64,000 bases of DNA from AC-32 sp963717725 (GTDB lineage: Bacteria > Actinomycetota > Thermoleophilia > Gaiellales > Gaiellaceae), in contig CAVQWS010000018.1 in the NCBI GenBank assembly GCA_963717725.1, positions 28,172 through 92,171 on the forward strand. The letters run 5' to 3'. The notes beneath the pieces were generated by a model. That model saw only the letters and a list, made by a program, of their open reading frames with translations, did no database searches and was not told the origin of the DNA. Shown piece after piece: positions 35,059-43,118 of the stretch; within the stretch, counting starts at the first letter, position 1; every line of letters starts with the position of its first letter. The position numbers were made by a program, and so were the translations under genes.

Positions 35059-35096
35059 CATCGCCCCCAGCCCAATCAGGAAAGCCGGGGGCGATG
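35059..35096 (-). terminator. Hairpin downstream of the repeat-containing envelope gene
   Basis: A perfect 10-bp inverted repeat (CATCGCCCCC at 35059-35068, GGGGGCGATG at 35087-35096) with an 18-nt loop, 17 bp after the stop of the 35114-35542 gene and before rpsO. No U-run follows on the minus strand, so it may be a Rho-type or partial terminator that separates that gene from rpsO-pnp. A second small stem (TGCCC/GGGCA, 35099-35112) adjoins it. Confidence 0.6.
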
Positions 35097-35113
35097 GTTG
35101 CCCGTTGGGGCAG

Positions 35114-35542
35114 CTACGAGGTGCGGACGCGAGGGGCTTCTCGGCCACGCCGGTTGCCGACGATCGCGCCGCCGGCCAGCAGGACGAGCCCGAGCATCGC
35201 AACCGCGCCGATCCCGAAGGCTCCCCACGCGAACCCTTGCGTGGAGACGTGAGTCTGGGCCGCGGCGCTCCACTTGCCGAGGCCGTACTGCTTGTTCAGG
35301 GCCTCGCTGCGAAGCGTCAGCGCCCGGTACTCGACGGGCGACAGGCCTTCGGGCACGCCCTGCCAGGCACCGAGCCGGTACCGCTCGTTCAGGCCCGCGC
35401 TCCGGGCCATCAGCGCCCGGTACTCCGCCTGCGACATCCCGGACGGCTTCGACGTCGCCGCCTGCGCGATCCCTCCTGCGGCCGCCAGGACGACGAGCGC
35501 CGCGAGAACCGTCGCGATCTTCTGGCTGGTGATGGTGATCAT
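35114..35542 (-). CDS. Small envelope protein with two copies of a ~25-residue repeat and a C-terminal membrane anchor
   Basis: The protein is about 142 aa from the ATG at 35542 (GGAG just upstream). A Sec signal peptide (IATVLAALVVLAAAGGIAQA) is followed by two related units: MSQAEYRALMARSAGLNERY ending in RLGAW, and LSPVEYRALTLRSEALNKQY ending in GLGKW. A transmembrane helix (FGIGAVAMLGLVLLAGGAIV) with a basic cytoplasmic end (GNRRGREAPRVRTS) closes it. The repeat pattern, Ser/Pro-x-x-EYRAL-x-x-RS-x-x-LN-x-x-Y, looks like paired amphipathic helices exposed outside. No family is recognised. It is upstream of rpsO but separated by a hairpin. Confidence 0.7.
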   Translation of the reverse strand: MITITSQKIATVLAALVVLAAAGGIAQAATSKPSGMSQAEYRALMARSAGLNERYRLGAWQGVPEGLSPVEYRALTLRSEALNKQYGLGKWSAAAQTHVSTQGFAWGAFGIGAVAMLGLVLLAGGAIVGNRRGREAPRVRTS

Positions 35543-35765
35543 GTCTCCTCCGTTTCTCGGCGGCCGCCTCATGCGGCCTTTGCAGACAGGACCACGACCC
35601 GCTAAAAGAATCCTTCCGGGGACCTAAAGGGCCCCTAAAGGAGGCGGACACGGGCATCGAGCGCCCACCCGTTGCAGCCAGGCACGCGACCAGAAGCAAG
35701 GCCGCAACCGCCAGCGTTCCGCGCTTCATCCTCGTGGCGCGTTAGCAGCGGTCAGGATTCGGTCA
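35543..35765. other. Divergent intergenic region, no gene seen
   Basis: 223 bp between the repeat-containing envelope gene (-) and the gamma-glutamyltransferase gene (+). It should hold promoters for both. No consensus pair or strong dyad was found; the direct repeat CCTAAAG occurs twice near 35620-35640. Confidence 0.35.
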
Positions 35766-37157
35766 ATGCGCGCCGCAGTCGCAGCCGGACACCCCGCGAC
35801 CGTCGACGTGGGAATCGAGGTGCTCGCCGACGGCGGGACGGCTGCGGACGCCGCGGTCTCTGCCGGCCTCGCCTCGTGCGTTGCGGAGACGGTGATGACC
35901 GGCCTGCTAGGAGGCGGTCACGCGATCTACTACGACGCCACCTCGGGCAAGGCCCGCAATCTCGACTGCTTCGTCGCGGTGCCCGGGCTCGGCGCCGAGC
36001 CCCGACGGCGGGCCGAGCTTGTCGAGCTCGAGGTCCCGTTCGGCACCGAGCTCGTCCACTACGCGGTCGGAATCGCCTCGTGCGGCGTGCCCGGGCTGCC
36101 GGCCGGGCTCGGCGCGCTGCACGCCGAGCACGGGCGGCTGCCGTGGGCCCGGCTCGTGGAACCGGCGCTGCGGCTCGCGCGCGACGGGGTCGAGTTCCCC
36201 GCGGCGCACGCGGCCTGCCTGGCAATGCTCGAGCCGGTGATGACGATGAACGAGGGCGCCGGGATCTACTCGCCGGGCGGTGCGCTGCTGCAGGCGGGCG
36301 GGCGTTTGCGCCAGCCCGGGCTCGTCCGGGCGCTCGAGCTGGTTGCCGACGAGGGCGCGCAGAGCGCGTACGAGGGATCCCTCGGCGCCGCGCTCCTGGA
36401 GCTGATGGACGAGCGCGGCGGGCTTGTGACGCGGAACGACCTCGCGGCGTACCAGGCGATCTGGTCCGAGCCGGTCGAGGTCGCCTATGCGGGCACGCGA
36501 GTGCTGACACGCGCCGGGCTCGCCCCACTCGCCGACTGCCTGGAGGCGCTACCCGCGCTTCGCGGACGAGCGCCCGGCGAGCGCGCGGTCGCACTCGCGC
36601 ACGCCCTCGACCGACCAGACCAGGCGGGCGGCACGACCAGCCTCGTAACGGTCGACGCGGAGGGGAACGCTTGCGTGCTCACGTCCAGCCTCGGGCTCGG
36701 CGCCGGCGAATGGCTGCCGGGCCTCGACCTGCACCTGAACAGCATGCTCGGCGAGGCCGACCTGATCCGCGAGCCGCTTCGGCCCGGCGAGCGGATGGGC
36801 AGCATGATGTCGCCGACGCTGGCTCTAGACGACGACGGGCCGGTGCTGGCCGGCGGCGCCGCGGGCGGCACGCGACTGCGCAGCGCACTCGTCCAGGTGC
36901 TGGCGGGGACGCTCGACGAAGGGCTTTCGGCAGAAGATGCCGTCGAGCGGCCTCGGCTGCATCCGGCGGCGGGCGTCGTCCACCTCGAGCCCGGCTGGCC
37001 GGACGAGGTGCCGCGCGCGCTCGAAGCAGCCGGCTACGTCGTGCGCGTGTGGCCGGACCGACACCACTACTTCGGCGGTGTCAGCGTCGTCACGCGGACG
37101 GGCGCGGCGGGTGACCCACGGCGGAGCGGCGCTGGAGCGATCCTTCCTCCGCGCTGA
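35766..37157 (+). CDS. Gamma-glutamyltransferase family protein
   Basis: An Ntn-hydrolase that cleaves or transfers gamma-glutamyl groups, for example from glutathione or mycothiol-like thiols. The 463-residue proenzyme starts MRAAVAAGHPATVDVGIEVL, with GGTAADAAVSAGLAS and GLLGGGHAIYYD in the large subunit. The autoprocessing site is GGTTSLVTVDAEGNACVLT, in which the first Thr of TTSLV becomes the nucleophile of the small subunit. The GSMMSPTLALDDDG segment and GGAAGGTRL follow. It lacks a signal peptide and is shorter than E. coli Ggt, so it is probably cytoplasmic and belongs to the actinobacterial short group. Its last 68 bp overlap the convergent zinc-ribbon gene. Confidence 0.9.
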   Translation: MRAAVAAGHPATVDVGIEVLADGGTAADAAVSAGLASCVAETVMTGLLGGGHAIYYDATSGKARNLDCFVAVPGLGAEPRRRAELVELEVPFGTELVHYAVGIASCGVPGLPAGLGALHAEHGRLPWARLVEPALRLARDGVEFPAAHAACLAMLEPVMTMNEGAGIYSPGGALLQAGGRLRQPGLVRALELVADEGAQSAYEGSLGAALLELMDERGGLVTRNDLAAYQAIWSEPVEVAYAGTRVLTRAGLAPLADCLEALPALRGRAPGERAVALAHALDRPDQAGGTTSLVTVDAEGNACVLTSSLGLGAGEWLPGLDLHLNSMLGEADLIREPLRPGERMGSMMSPTLALDDDGPVLAGGAAGGTRLRSALVQVLAGTLDEGLSAEDAVERPRLHPAAGVVHLEPGWPDEVPRALEAAGYVVRVWPDRHHYFGGVSVVTRTGAAGDPRRSGAGAILPPR

Positions 37158-37314
37158 CCGGCGACCAGCCGAGGTAGCCACATTCCGGACAGCCCGGGTT
37201 CCTTGCGGCCGTGCCACCGCCGCCAGGCTTCGTGTAGATGCTGGAGCACGCCAGGCAGCGAACGGACTGGAGCACCTCTAGCGAGCGCCGGGCGTGGTGC
37301 ATCTTCTCTCCCAT
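37090..37314 (-). CDS. Small zinc-ribbon protein A
   Basis: A 74-residue protein with a CxxC...CxxC zinc ribbon: SVRCLACSSIYTKPGGG and then NPGCPECGYLGWSPV. The arrangement CLAC-(about 20)-CPEC-GYLGW closely parallels the next small gene upstream (37355-37522). Two starts are possible: ATG at 37314 or ATG at 37302, which has GGGAGAG in front. The C-terminal 20 residues have no pattern, and their codons overlap the 3' end of the gamma-glutamyltransferase gene, so only the ribbon half is well supported. Probably a nucleic-acid- or protein-binding module; no further function can be assigned. Confidence 0.6.
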   Translation of the reverse strand: MGEKMHHARRSLEVLQSVRCLACSSIYTKPGGGGTAARNPGCPECGYLGWSPVSAEEGSLQRRSAVGHPPRPSA

Positions 37315-37354
37315 GCACAGCAGAGTGGGAAAGGCTGCCGAAACTTGCGCTTAG

Positions 37355-37522
37355 CTACTTGCGCTCGTCCGTCGTTCCGCTGCGGTCGACTGCAATCCAG
37401 CCGACGCTGCCGCAGACCGGACAGGGATCGGCCTGCGCCGTGTCACGCGGGAGGCGGTACTCGGTCCCGCAGTCGAGGCAGCGGACGAGCTCGTGGCGCT
37501 CGATTGGCACACGTTGCTCCAT
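37355..37522 (-). CDS. Small zinc-ribbon protein B
   Basis: A 55-residue protein from the ATG at 37522 to the TAG at 37355. It reads MEQRVPIERHELVRCLDCGT and then EYRLPRDTAQADPCPVCGSV with GWIAVD after it. The CLDC and CPVC pairs are 14 residues apart and form a zinc ribbon like those in rubrerythrin- or regulatory-type zinc fingers. It resembles protein A in its VRCL-x-C, CPxC and G-x-x-GW positions, so the two are probably tandem duplicates. It is about 40 bp downstream of ribF on the same strand and may be read through from that operon. Confidence 0.65.
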   Translation of the reverse strand: MEQRVPIERHELVRCLDCGTEYRLPRDTAQADPCPVCGSVGWIAVDRSGTTDERK

Positions 37523-37560
37523 ACCCGGCAGATGCGGCTGCCCCCGCGAACCTGCGGCGG

Positions 37561-38424
37561 CTACGGCCGCTGTGCCTGCCGAGTCGCCTCGACGTCGCGG
37601 TCGATCTGCGCCACCAGCTCGGCCTCGCTCTCGAACGCCTGCTCGTCGCGCAGGCGCTGCCAGAGCTCGAGCCTCAGGCGCTCGCCGTAGAGGTCGCCCG
37701 CGAAATCGAGCAGGAACGCCTCGATTCGGCGCTCGCCGCCGCCGTAGTGCGGGTTCGTGCCGATCGAGATCGCGGCGCGCCGGCCGTCCGCGGCGCCCGC
37801 GTAGATCCCGTAGCCGGGGACGAGCACTCCGGATTCCGGCCGCAAGTTCGCGGTCGGGAAGCCGAGCGTGCCGCCGCGCGCGTCGCCCGCCACGACGGTG
37901 CCGGCGATCTCCGGCGGGCGGCCCAGCAGCTTCGCCGCCCGTTCGATCTCGCCGCCCCGCAGAAAGTCGCGGATCCGCGTCGAGGAGACGCCGTCCACGA
38001 GCGGCACCGGCCTGGCGTCGAAGCCGAGGCCCTCGAGCAGCGCGAGATCGCCTGCACGGCCACGGCCGAAGCGGAAGTTCGAGCCGGCGAGGACCACTTC
38101 GGCGCCGAGCGGCCGCAGGATGCGCTCGGCGAACGCCTCCGGCGGCAGCTGCGCCAGCTCGAGATCGAAGTCGACGACGAGTGTCTCCTCGATTCCGGCC
38201 TCGGCGAGCAGCTCGAGCCGCCGCGCCAGTGGCACCAGCAGCTCGACGCCGTAGCCGAGCGCCTCGCGCGGGTGCGGGTCGAAGGTGACCACCGTCGGCG
38301 TCCGTCCGGCAGCGAGCGTGGCGTCGAGCACGCGCCGGTGGCCGAGGTGCACGCCGTCGAAGGTGCCGAGTGCGACCGCGCGCGCCTTCGGCTCGAGCTG
38401 ATCCACTTGCCGGGCGACGTTCAC
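37561..38424 (-). CDS. ribF: Bifunctional riboflavin kinase / FAD synthetase
   Basis: Makes FMN and then FAD. The 287-residue protein has the nucleotidyltransferase half with VALGTFDGVHLGHRRVLD and VVTFDPHPREALG, then AGSNFRFGRGRAGD and STRIRDFLRGGEIERA. The kinase half has GRGGTLGFPTANLRP-like sequence (ARGGTLGFPTANLRPESGV) and YAGAADGRRAAISIGTNPHY, then IEAFLLDFAGDLYGERLRLE. It starts with GTG at 38424 in a GTGA overlap with truB. The truB-ribF pair downstream of infB-rbfA is a classic actinobacterial and Firmicute order. Confidence 0.95.
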   Translation of the reverse strand: MNVARQVDQLEPKARAVALGTFDGVHLGHRRVLDATLAAGRTPTVVTFDPHPREALGYGVELLVPLARRLELLAEAGIEETLVVDFDLELAQLPPEAFAERILRPLGAEVVLAGSNFRFGRGRAGDLALLEGLGFDARPVPLVDGVSSTRIRDFLRGGEIERAAKLLGRPPEIAGTVVAGDARGGTLGFPTANLRPESGVLVPGYGIYAGAADGRRAAISIGTNPHYGGGERRIEAFLLDFAGDLYGERLRLELWQRLRDEQAFESEAELVAQIDRDVEATRQAQRP

Positions 38425-39068
38425 AGACGCGCGAGCGCCTCCTCGGCGGTCAGCAGGCGCTCGGGGTCGGCCTCCTCGACCAGGAACGGCCCGACCTCGG
38501 TCCGCCGCAACGTTCTGCAGTGGCCCCCGAGCGCCGTCGCGATCGCGCGAACGTAGGTCCCGGAGCTGACGCGCAGATCGAGGCGCGCGAGCCCCTCGTC
38601 GTAGGAGACGAGGTCGAGCGCGTCCACGCGCGAGCGCCGGACTGGCATCTCGACCGCGACGCCCTGGCGATGCAGCTTGTAGGCGCGCTCGCCGCCGACC
38701 TTCACCGCCGAGGCGGTGGGGATCGGCAGCTCGATCTCGCCGCGCAGCGCTTCCAGCAGCTGCTCGAGGTCGCTCGGCGGATCGCGGTGTTCGACCACAG
38801 TGCCTTCGCGGTCGCCGGTGTCGGTCACGGCCGTCAGGTCGACGTCGGTCAGGTAGCGCTTGTCCAGCCCGACGAAGCGCTGGGCCAGCTTGGTCGCCGA
38901 GCCCGAGAGCACGAGCAAGAGGCCGGTCGCGAACGGGTCGAGCGTGCCGGCGTGGCCGGTGCGCGCGCCGGTCCGCCGGCGCACGTCCGCGACGACCGTG
39001 AACGAGGAAGGCCCCTCCGGCTTGTCGATCAGGAAGAGCCCGCTCGGGTCAAGCGCCCGCGGCGGCAC
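38421..39068 (-). CDS. truB: tRNA pseudouridine-55 synthase TruB (short)
   Basis: Isomerises U55 in the T loop of tRNA. The 215-residue protein has LFLIDKPEGPSSF (motif I) and RTGHAGTLDPFATGLLLVL with the catalytic aspartate. It also has DKRYLTDVDLTAVTDTGD and RVSSGTYVRAIATALG. It lacks most of the C-terminal PUA-like domain (E. coli TruB has 314 residues), so it should depend on the catalytic core for tRNA contact. Its GTG start at 39068 overlaps nrnA by 20 bp. Confidence 0.93.
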   Translation of the reverse strand: MPPRALDPSGLFLIDKPEGPSSFTVVADVRRRTGARTGHAGTLDPFATGLLLVLSGSATKLAQRFVGLDKRYLTDVDLTAVTDTGDREGTVVEHRDPPSDLEQLLEALRGEIELPIPTASAVKVGGERAYKLHRQGVAVEMPVRRSRVDALDLVSYDEGLARLDLRVSSGTYVRAIATALGGHCRTLRRTEVGPFLVEEADPERLLTAEEALARL

Positions 39069-40053
39069 GGAACTCGCGGTGGATGAACTCGGTGATCTCC
39101 TCGACCGAGGCGTCGCTCGAGAACCCCGCGGCCTGCCGGTGGCCGCCCCCGCCGGATTTGCGCGCGATCGCGGAGACGTCGAGCTCGTCGTTGGAGGCGC
39201 GCAGGCTGATCCGCCGGGGCGGCCCGTCGCGCCGAGGCGGCTCGCGGATCAGCGCCGCCATCTCGGCGCCCTCGACGGCGCGCAGGTAGTCGATGAGCCC
39301 CTCCGAGAACGCCTCGGCGACGTTCAGCTCGGTGAAGTCGCTCCGTAGCAGGTATGAGACGACGAGCCGCCCGCCCTCGTACACCTGCGCCCGGTCGAGC
39401 ACGCGGCCGAGCAGCTTGAGCTTCGCGAGCTCGACCGACTCGTAGACGGCCTGGAAGACGCGATGGACGTCGGCGCCCGCGTCTACCAGTTCCGCCGCGA
39501 GTCGCAGCGCCTTCGGCGTCGTGTTCGTGTACTGGAACCGGCCGGTGTCGGTGACGACCGCGATGTAGAGGGCCTCAGCGATCTCGGGCGTCAGCTCGAC
39601 GCCCAGCTCGGCGAACAGGTCACGCAGCACCTCGCCGGTCGAGGAGGCGTCGCCGACGACCAGGTTCAGCTCGCCGAACCGCGAGTTGTCGTGATGGTGG
39701 TCGATGTCGAGCGTCAGCGGCGCGTTCTCCAGGAGCGTCGTGTCCGGCGCCATGCGCGTTTCGTTCGCGCAGTCGAGCGCCACCAGCACGCGCTCGGCGG
39801 CGTCGTCCGGCGGCTCGCGGCGGATGCCGCTCAGCTCCATGAAGCCATATTCCCGCGGGAGCGGCGCGTCGCCGTAGAGGTACATCACGCTGTCCTTGCC
39901 GAGGGCGTCGAGGGCGAGCTTGGTCGCAAGCAGCGACCCGAGGGCATCGCCGTCGGGGTTCTCGTGGGTCGCGAGCAGGAAGCGGTCGTTCGAGCGGATT
40001 GCGTCCGCGACCGCCTGCAGGTCACTCGTGGTCTGCGTCTGGGGCGAGCTCAT
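39049..40053 (-). CDS. nrnA: Bifunctional oligoribonuclease / pAp phosphatase NrnA (DHH family)
   Basis: A DHH/DHHA1 phosphoesterase of 334 residues that degrades short oligoribonucleotides and 3'-phosphoadenosine 5'-phosphate. LLATHENPDGDALGS (motif I), ALDCANETR and LDIDHHHDNSRFG (DHH motif III) are present, as is AVVTDTGRFQYTNT. The C-terminal DHHA1 domain ends GGGGHRQAAGFSSD. The gene overlaps rbfA by 32 bp and truB by 20 bp. Together with RNase Y, RNase J and PNPase in this window it would complete an RNA decay chain down to mononucleotides. Confidence 0.93.
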   Translation of the reverse strand: MSSPQTQTTSDLQAVADAIRSNDRFLLATHENPDGDALGSLLATKLALDALGKDSVMYLYGDAPLPREYGFMELSGIRREPPDDAAERVLVALDCANETRMAPDTTLLENAPLTLDIDHHHDNSRFGELNLVVGDASSTGEVLRDLFAELGVELTPEIAEALYIAVVTDTGRFQYTNTTPKALRLAAELVDAGADVHRVFQAVYESVELAKLKLLGRVLDRAQVYEGGRLVVSYLLRSDFTELNVAEAFSEGLIDYLRAVEGAEMAALIREPPRRDGPPRRISLRASNDELDVSAIARKSGGGGHRQAAGFSSDASVEEITEFIHREFRAAAGA

Positions 40054-40372
40054 CGATCAGTTGGGTCATGCGGACCCCGCGCTCGACCGTCGGATCGTAT
40101 TCGAAGGCCAGCTGGGGAGTCCGCTTCAGTCGCAGCTCGCGCGCCACACGGGCCTGCAGGACGCCGTGCGCCGCGGCGAGGCCGTCCAGCGTCTTCGCCC
40201 GCTTGGTCTCCGAGCCGAGCACGCTGACGAAGACACGTGCGTGCCGCAGGTCCGGCGAGGTCTCGACCCCGGTGACGGTGACGAACCCGATCCGCGGGTC
40301 CTTCAGCTCGCCCACCGCCTCGGAGACGACCTCGCGGACGGCTTCGTTGACTCGGCGCATCCTGTCTCCCAT
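40022..40372 (-). CDS. rbfA: 30S ribosome-binding factor RbfA
   Basis: Late 30S assembly factor. The 116-residue KH-like protein has MGDRMRRVNEAVREVVSEAV, then LKDPRIGFVTVTGVETSPDL, RHARVFVSVLG and TPQLAFEYDPTVERGVRMTQ, all family-typical. I chose the ATG at 40372 because RbfA proteins usually have a few residues before the RV motif; the second ATG (40360) has GGAGACAGG close by and is also possible. The gene overlaps nrnA by 32 bp. Confidence 0.95.
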   Translation of the reverse strand: MGDRMRRVNEAVREVVSEAVGELKDPRIGFVTVTGVETSPDLRHARVFVSVLGSETKRAKTLDGLAAAHGVLQARVARELRLKRTPQLAFEYDPTVERGVRMTQLIDELAPDADHE

Positions 40373-40594
40373 TCGGGGTATTCAAGCGGTTTTGGCCAAC
40401 TCGGAGCCCGTTCGCGGCGTCGTAGCCGGCAGTGGCGTTGAAGCTCTTCCTGGCGGTCTGGTTCACCGTCGCCACGACGGCGGCGGTCACAGACGCGGGC
40501 GAGCCGAAGCCGCCGGGCTGCCAGGCGCTGGCTCACGTCCCGCCCAGCCACGTCACCGACGCGGCCGGGCGACGCCATTACGCCTGCGCGCGGC
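40373..40594. other. Intergenic gap inside the infB-rbfA operon
   Basis: 222 bp between the DUF503 gene and rbfA, both on the minus strand. A plus-strand reading frame with GTG start (40432-40611, 59 codons) could encode a short secreted peptide, but it lacks a ribosome-binding site and is antisense within an operon. No clear RNA structure seen. Confidence 0.35.
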
Positions 40595-40894
40595 TCAGTC
40601 GTCCAAGGTGACGAGCTCGCGTTCGACCAGGCCGAGCTCGAACGCCTGCCCTGCCAGGTAGCGCTCGGCGCCGGCGAGCAGCTCCTCGACTTCGCGGTGC
40701 TCACGCGCCACGCACGAGAGCGTCAGGCGGGCGCGCTGCCAGAGCTCGTGGTGGTCGACCTCCGCGACCGAGGCGCCGAAGCGGCGCTGCAGCTGCGCCT
40801 TGACCGAGAGCAGCTCCTTGCGCTTGCCCTTCAGGGAGCGGTTCTCGGGGAAGTGCAGCTCGACGGAGAGGATGCCGACCCAGCCGGCGCCCAA
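40595..40894 (-). CDS. DUF503 (YlxP-like) protein
   Basis: A 99-residue protein from the TTG at 40894, four bases after the infB stop. The family hallmarks are GILSVELHFPENRSLKGKRK at the N-terminus, then SVKAQLQRRFGASVAEVDHH and ELWQRARLTLSCVARE. YlxP-type proteins are encoded between infB and rbfA in many Gram-positive bacteria and are associated with ribosome biogenesis, but no biochemical role is settled. The rare TTG start suggests coupling to infB termination. Confidence 0.88.
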   Translation of the reverse strand: MGAGWVGILSVELHFPENRSLKGKRKELLSVKAQLQRRFGASVAEVDHHELWQRARLTLSCVAREHREVEELLAGAERYLAGQAFELGLVERELVTLDD

Positions 40895-40898
40895 GGCG

Positions 40899-42875
40899 CT
40901 AGCCGGCGGGCGTCGGTGTCGGCGCCGGCGTGTCGAGGTCGGTGCGCTCGACCTCGCGGGTCTCGTAGACCTCGAGCACGTCGCCTTCCTTGAGGTCATT
41001 GAAGCCCTCGAGCAGGATCCCGCACTCGAAGCCCTCCTCGACCTCGCGCACGTCGTCCTTGAAGCGCTTCAGCTGCGAGATCTTGGTCTCGTAGATCACC
41101 GTGCCGTCGCGGACGACGCGGACGCTCGAGTTGCGGCGCACCGTGCCGTTCGTGACGTACGAGCCGGCGATCGTGCCGAGGCGCGAGACGCGGAACAGCT
41201 GCCGCACCTCGACCTCCCCGATCGTCTCCTCGGTGCGGATGGGCTTCAGCATCCCGACGAGCGCCTGCTCGATGTCCTCGGTGAGCTGGTAGATGACGCG
41301 GTAGGTGCGGATCTCGACGCCCTCGCGGTCGGCCAACTGGCGAGCCTCTGCGTTGGGGCGCACGTTGAAGCCGACGACCATCGCGTTCGAGGCGGAGGCG
41401 AGCATGATGTCGTTCTCGGTGATCCCGCCCACGCCCTGGTGGATCACCGTTACGCGCACCTCGGGGTGCTGGATCTTCGAGAGCTCCGAGATCGCGGCCT
41501 CGACCGAGCCGACGACGTCGCCCTTGAGCACGAGGTTCAGGTCCTGGACGGCGCCTTCCTGCAGCGCGTCGAAGAGCGTCTCGAGCGTCACACCCGACGA
41601 GCGTTGCGTGGCGAACTGCTCGCGGCGCAGGCGCTCGCCACGCGTTTGCGCGAAGCCGCGCGCGGCGCGCTCGTTCTCGACCACCTTGGCGTACTCGCCC
41701 GCGGGGGGCGGATGGTCGAAGCCGAGAATCTCGATCGGGTCGCCCGGAGTCGCCTCCTTGACCTTCTCGCCGCGGAAGTTGTAGAGCGCGCGTACCTTGC
41801 CCCACGCGTCGCCGGCGACGATCGCATCGCCGACGCGGAGCGTGCCGCGGTGGACGAGCATCGTCGCGACCGGGCCGCGACCGACGTCCAGGCGCGACTC
41901 GACGATCGGACCGGAGGCCTCGGCCTTCGCGTTGGCGGTGAGCTCGAGCTCGGCATCGGCGACCAGCAGCACCTTCTCGAGCAGGTCGTCCAGGCCCTCG
42001 CTCTGCTTGGCGGAGACGAGCGCGAACTGCGTGGAGCCGCCCCACTCCTCGGGCTGCAGGTCCTCGGCCGCGAGCTCGGTGCGCGCGCGGTCGACGTTCG
42101 CGTCGGGCAGGTCGACCTTGTTCACCGCGACGACGATCGGCACCTCGGCTGCGCGCGCGTGCGAGATCGACTCCTTCGTCTGCGGCATCACGCCGTCGTC
42201 GGCGGCCACGACCAGCACCGCGATGTCGGTCACCTTGGCGCCGCGGGCGCGCATGGCGGTGAAGGCCTCGTGGCCGGGTGTGTCGAGGAAGGTGATTTTC
42301 CGGTCGCCGTGGACGACCTGGTAGGCGCCGATGTGCTGCGTGATCCCGCCGGCCTCGGTCTCGACGACAGCGGTCTTGCGGATCGCGTCGAGCAGGGTCG
42401 TCTTGCCGTGGTCGACGTGTCCCATAATCGTGACCACGGGCGGCCGCGCCGAGAGATCGGCTTCGTCGTCCTCGTAGACCTCGGGCTCGAGCTCCTCCTC
42501 GGCGGCGTGCTTGATGTTCACCTCGCGCCCGACCTCGGTCCCGATCAGCTGGACCTCCTCGTCGGCCAGCGACTGGGTGACGGTCTTCGGCGCGCCGAGG
42601 CCCATCAGGATCGTGATCAGCTTCGGCACCGGGACGCCGAGCGCCTGGGAGAGATCCTTGACGGTGACGCCGGACTCGACGGTCACCGGCCCGGTCAGCG
42701 GTGCGACCGGGGTCTTCTCCTTCGGCTTCTGCTCCTGCTGGTCGCGGCGCTGCCGGCCGTCCTGGCGCGGGCGCGCCGCGCCGGTGTCGATCACGACACG
42801 GCGCTTGCGGCGACCCGCCGGAGCGCCCTGGCGGGGCCGGATCGGGCGGTTGGGCCTGTTCGGTCGGTCAGCCAT
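40899..42875 (-). CDS. infB: Translation initiation factor IF-2
   Basis: GTPase that places fMet-tRNA on the 30S subunit. The 658-residue protein has a short basic N-terminus (RPNRPNRPIRPRQGAPAGRR) instead of the long Gly/Pro-rich N-domain of many actinobacteria. The IF2_N module is VTVKDLSQALGVPVPKLITI. G-domain motifs are MGHVDHGKTTLLD (G1), ITQHIGAY (G2), LDTPGHEAF (G3) and VNKVDL (G4). Domains II-IV continue to FECGILLEGFNDLKEGDVLE. It lies 6 bp after ylxR. Confidence 0.97.
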   Translation of the reverse strand: MADRPNRPNRPIRPRQGAPAGRRKRRVVIDTGAARPRQDGRQRRDQQEQKPKEKTPVAPLTGPVTVESGVTVKDLSQALGVPVPKLITILMGLGAPKTVTQSLADEEVQLIGTEVGREVNIKHAAEEELEPEVYEDDEADLSARPPVVTIMGHVDHGKTTLLDAIRKTAVVETEAGGITQHIGAYQVVHGDRKITFLDTPGHEAFTAMRARGAKVTDIAVLVVAADDGVMPQTKESISHARAAEVPIVVAVNKVDLPDANVDRARTELAAEDLQPEEWGGSTQFALVSAKQSEGLDDLLEKVLLVADAELELTANAKAEASGPIVESRLDVGRGPVATMLVHRGTLRVGDAIVAGDAWGKVRALYNFRGEKVKEATPGDPIEILGFDHPPPAGEYAKVVENERAARGFAQTRGERLRREQFATQRSSGVTLETLFDALQEGAVQDLNLVLKGDVVGSVEAAISELSKIQHPEVRVTVIHQGVGGITENDIMLASASNAMVVGFNVRPNAEARQLADREGVEIRTYRVIYQLTEDIEQALVGMLKPIRTEETIGEVEVRQLFRVSRLGTIAGSYVTNGTVRRNSSVRVVRDGTVIYETKISQLKRFKDDVREVEEGFECGILLEGFNDLKEGDVLEVYETREVERTDLDTPAPTPTPAG

Positions 42876-42881
42876 TCGCGC

Positions 42882-43118
42882 TCAAGTGTAGAGCCGCGCG
42901 AGCTCCTGATCGACCCGCACGGTCGTTCGCAGAGTGCGGCTGAAGGCGTGCCGTTCCCGCGCCCGCTCGAAGCAGGCCAGGCGCCGACACGTATAGACGC
43001 CGCGCCCCGGTCCGCGCGGCGAATGCGTCAGGGCGCCCTCGGCCGCGACGAAGCGCAGCAGCTCGGCCTGCGGGACCTTGCGGCCGCAGCCCGCGCACGT
43101 CCTGACCGGCATGCTCAC
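42882..43118 (-). CDS. YlxR/RnpM family RNA-binding protein
   Basis: A 78-residue protein of the DUF448/YlxR family, recently linked to RNase P regulation in Firmicutes. It has the RTCAGCGRKVPQAELLRFVA signature with the CxxC pair, then PGRGVYTCRRLACFERARER, and the C-terminal helix. GTG at 43118 overlaps the nusA stop by 4 bp; MPVRTC two codons later is the common family start. The position between nusA and infB is invariant in Gram-positive bacteria. Confidence 0.93.
   Translation of the reverse strand: MSMPVRTCAGCGRKVPQAELLRFVAAEGALTHSPRGPGRGVYTCRRLACFERARERHAFSRTLRTTVRVDQELARLYT

Noticed and set aside
40432..40611. A 59-codon plus-strand frame encoding a signal-peptide-like peptide
   Set aside because: No ribosome-binding site, antisense inside an operon and overlapping the DUF503 3' end; only a homologue search could rescue it.
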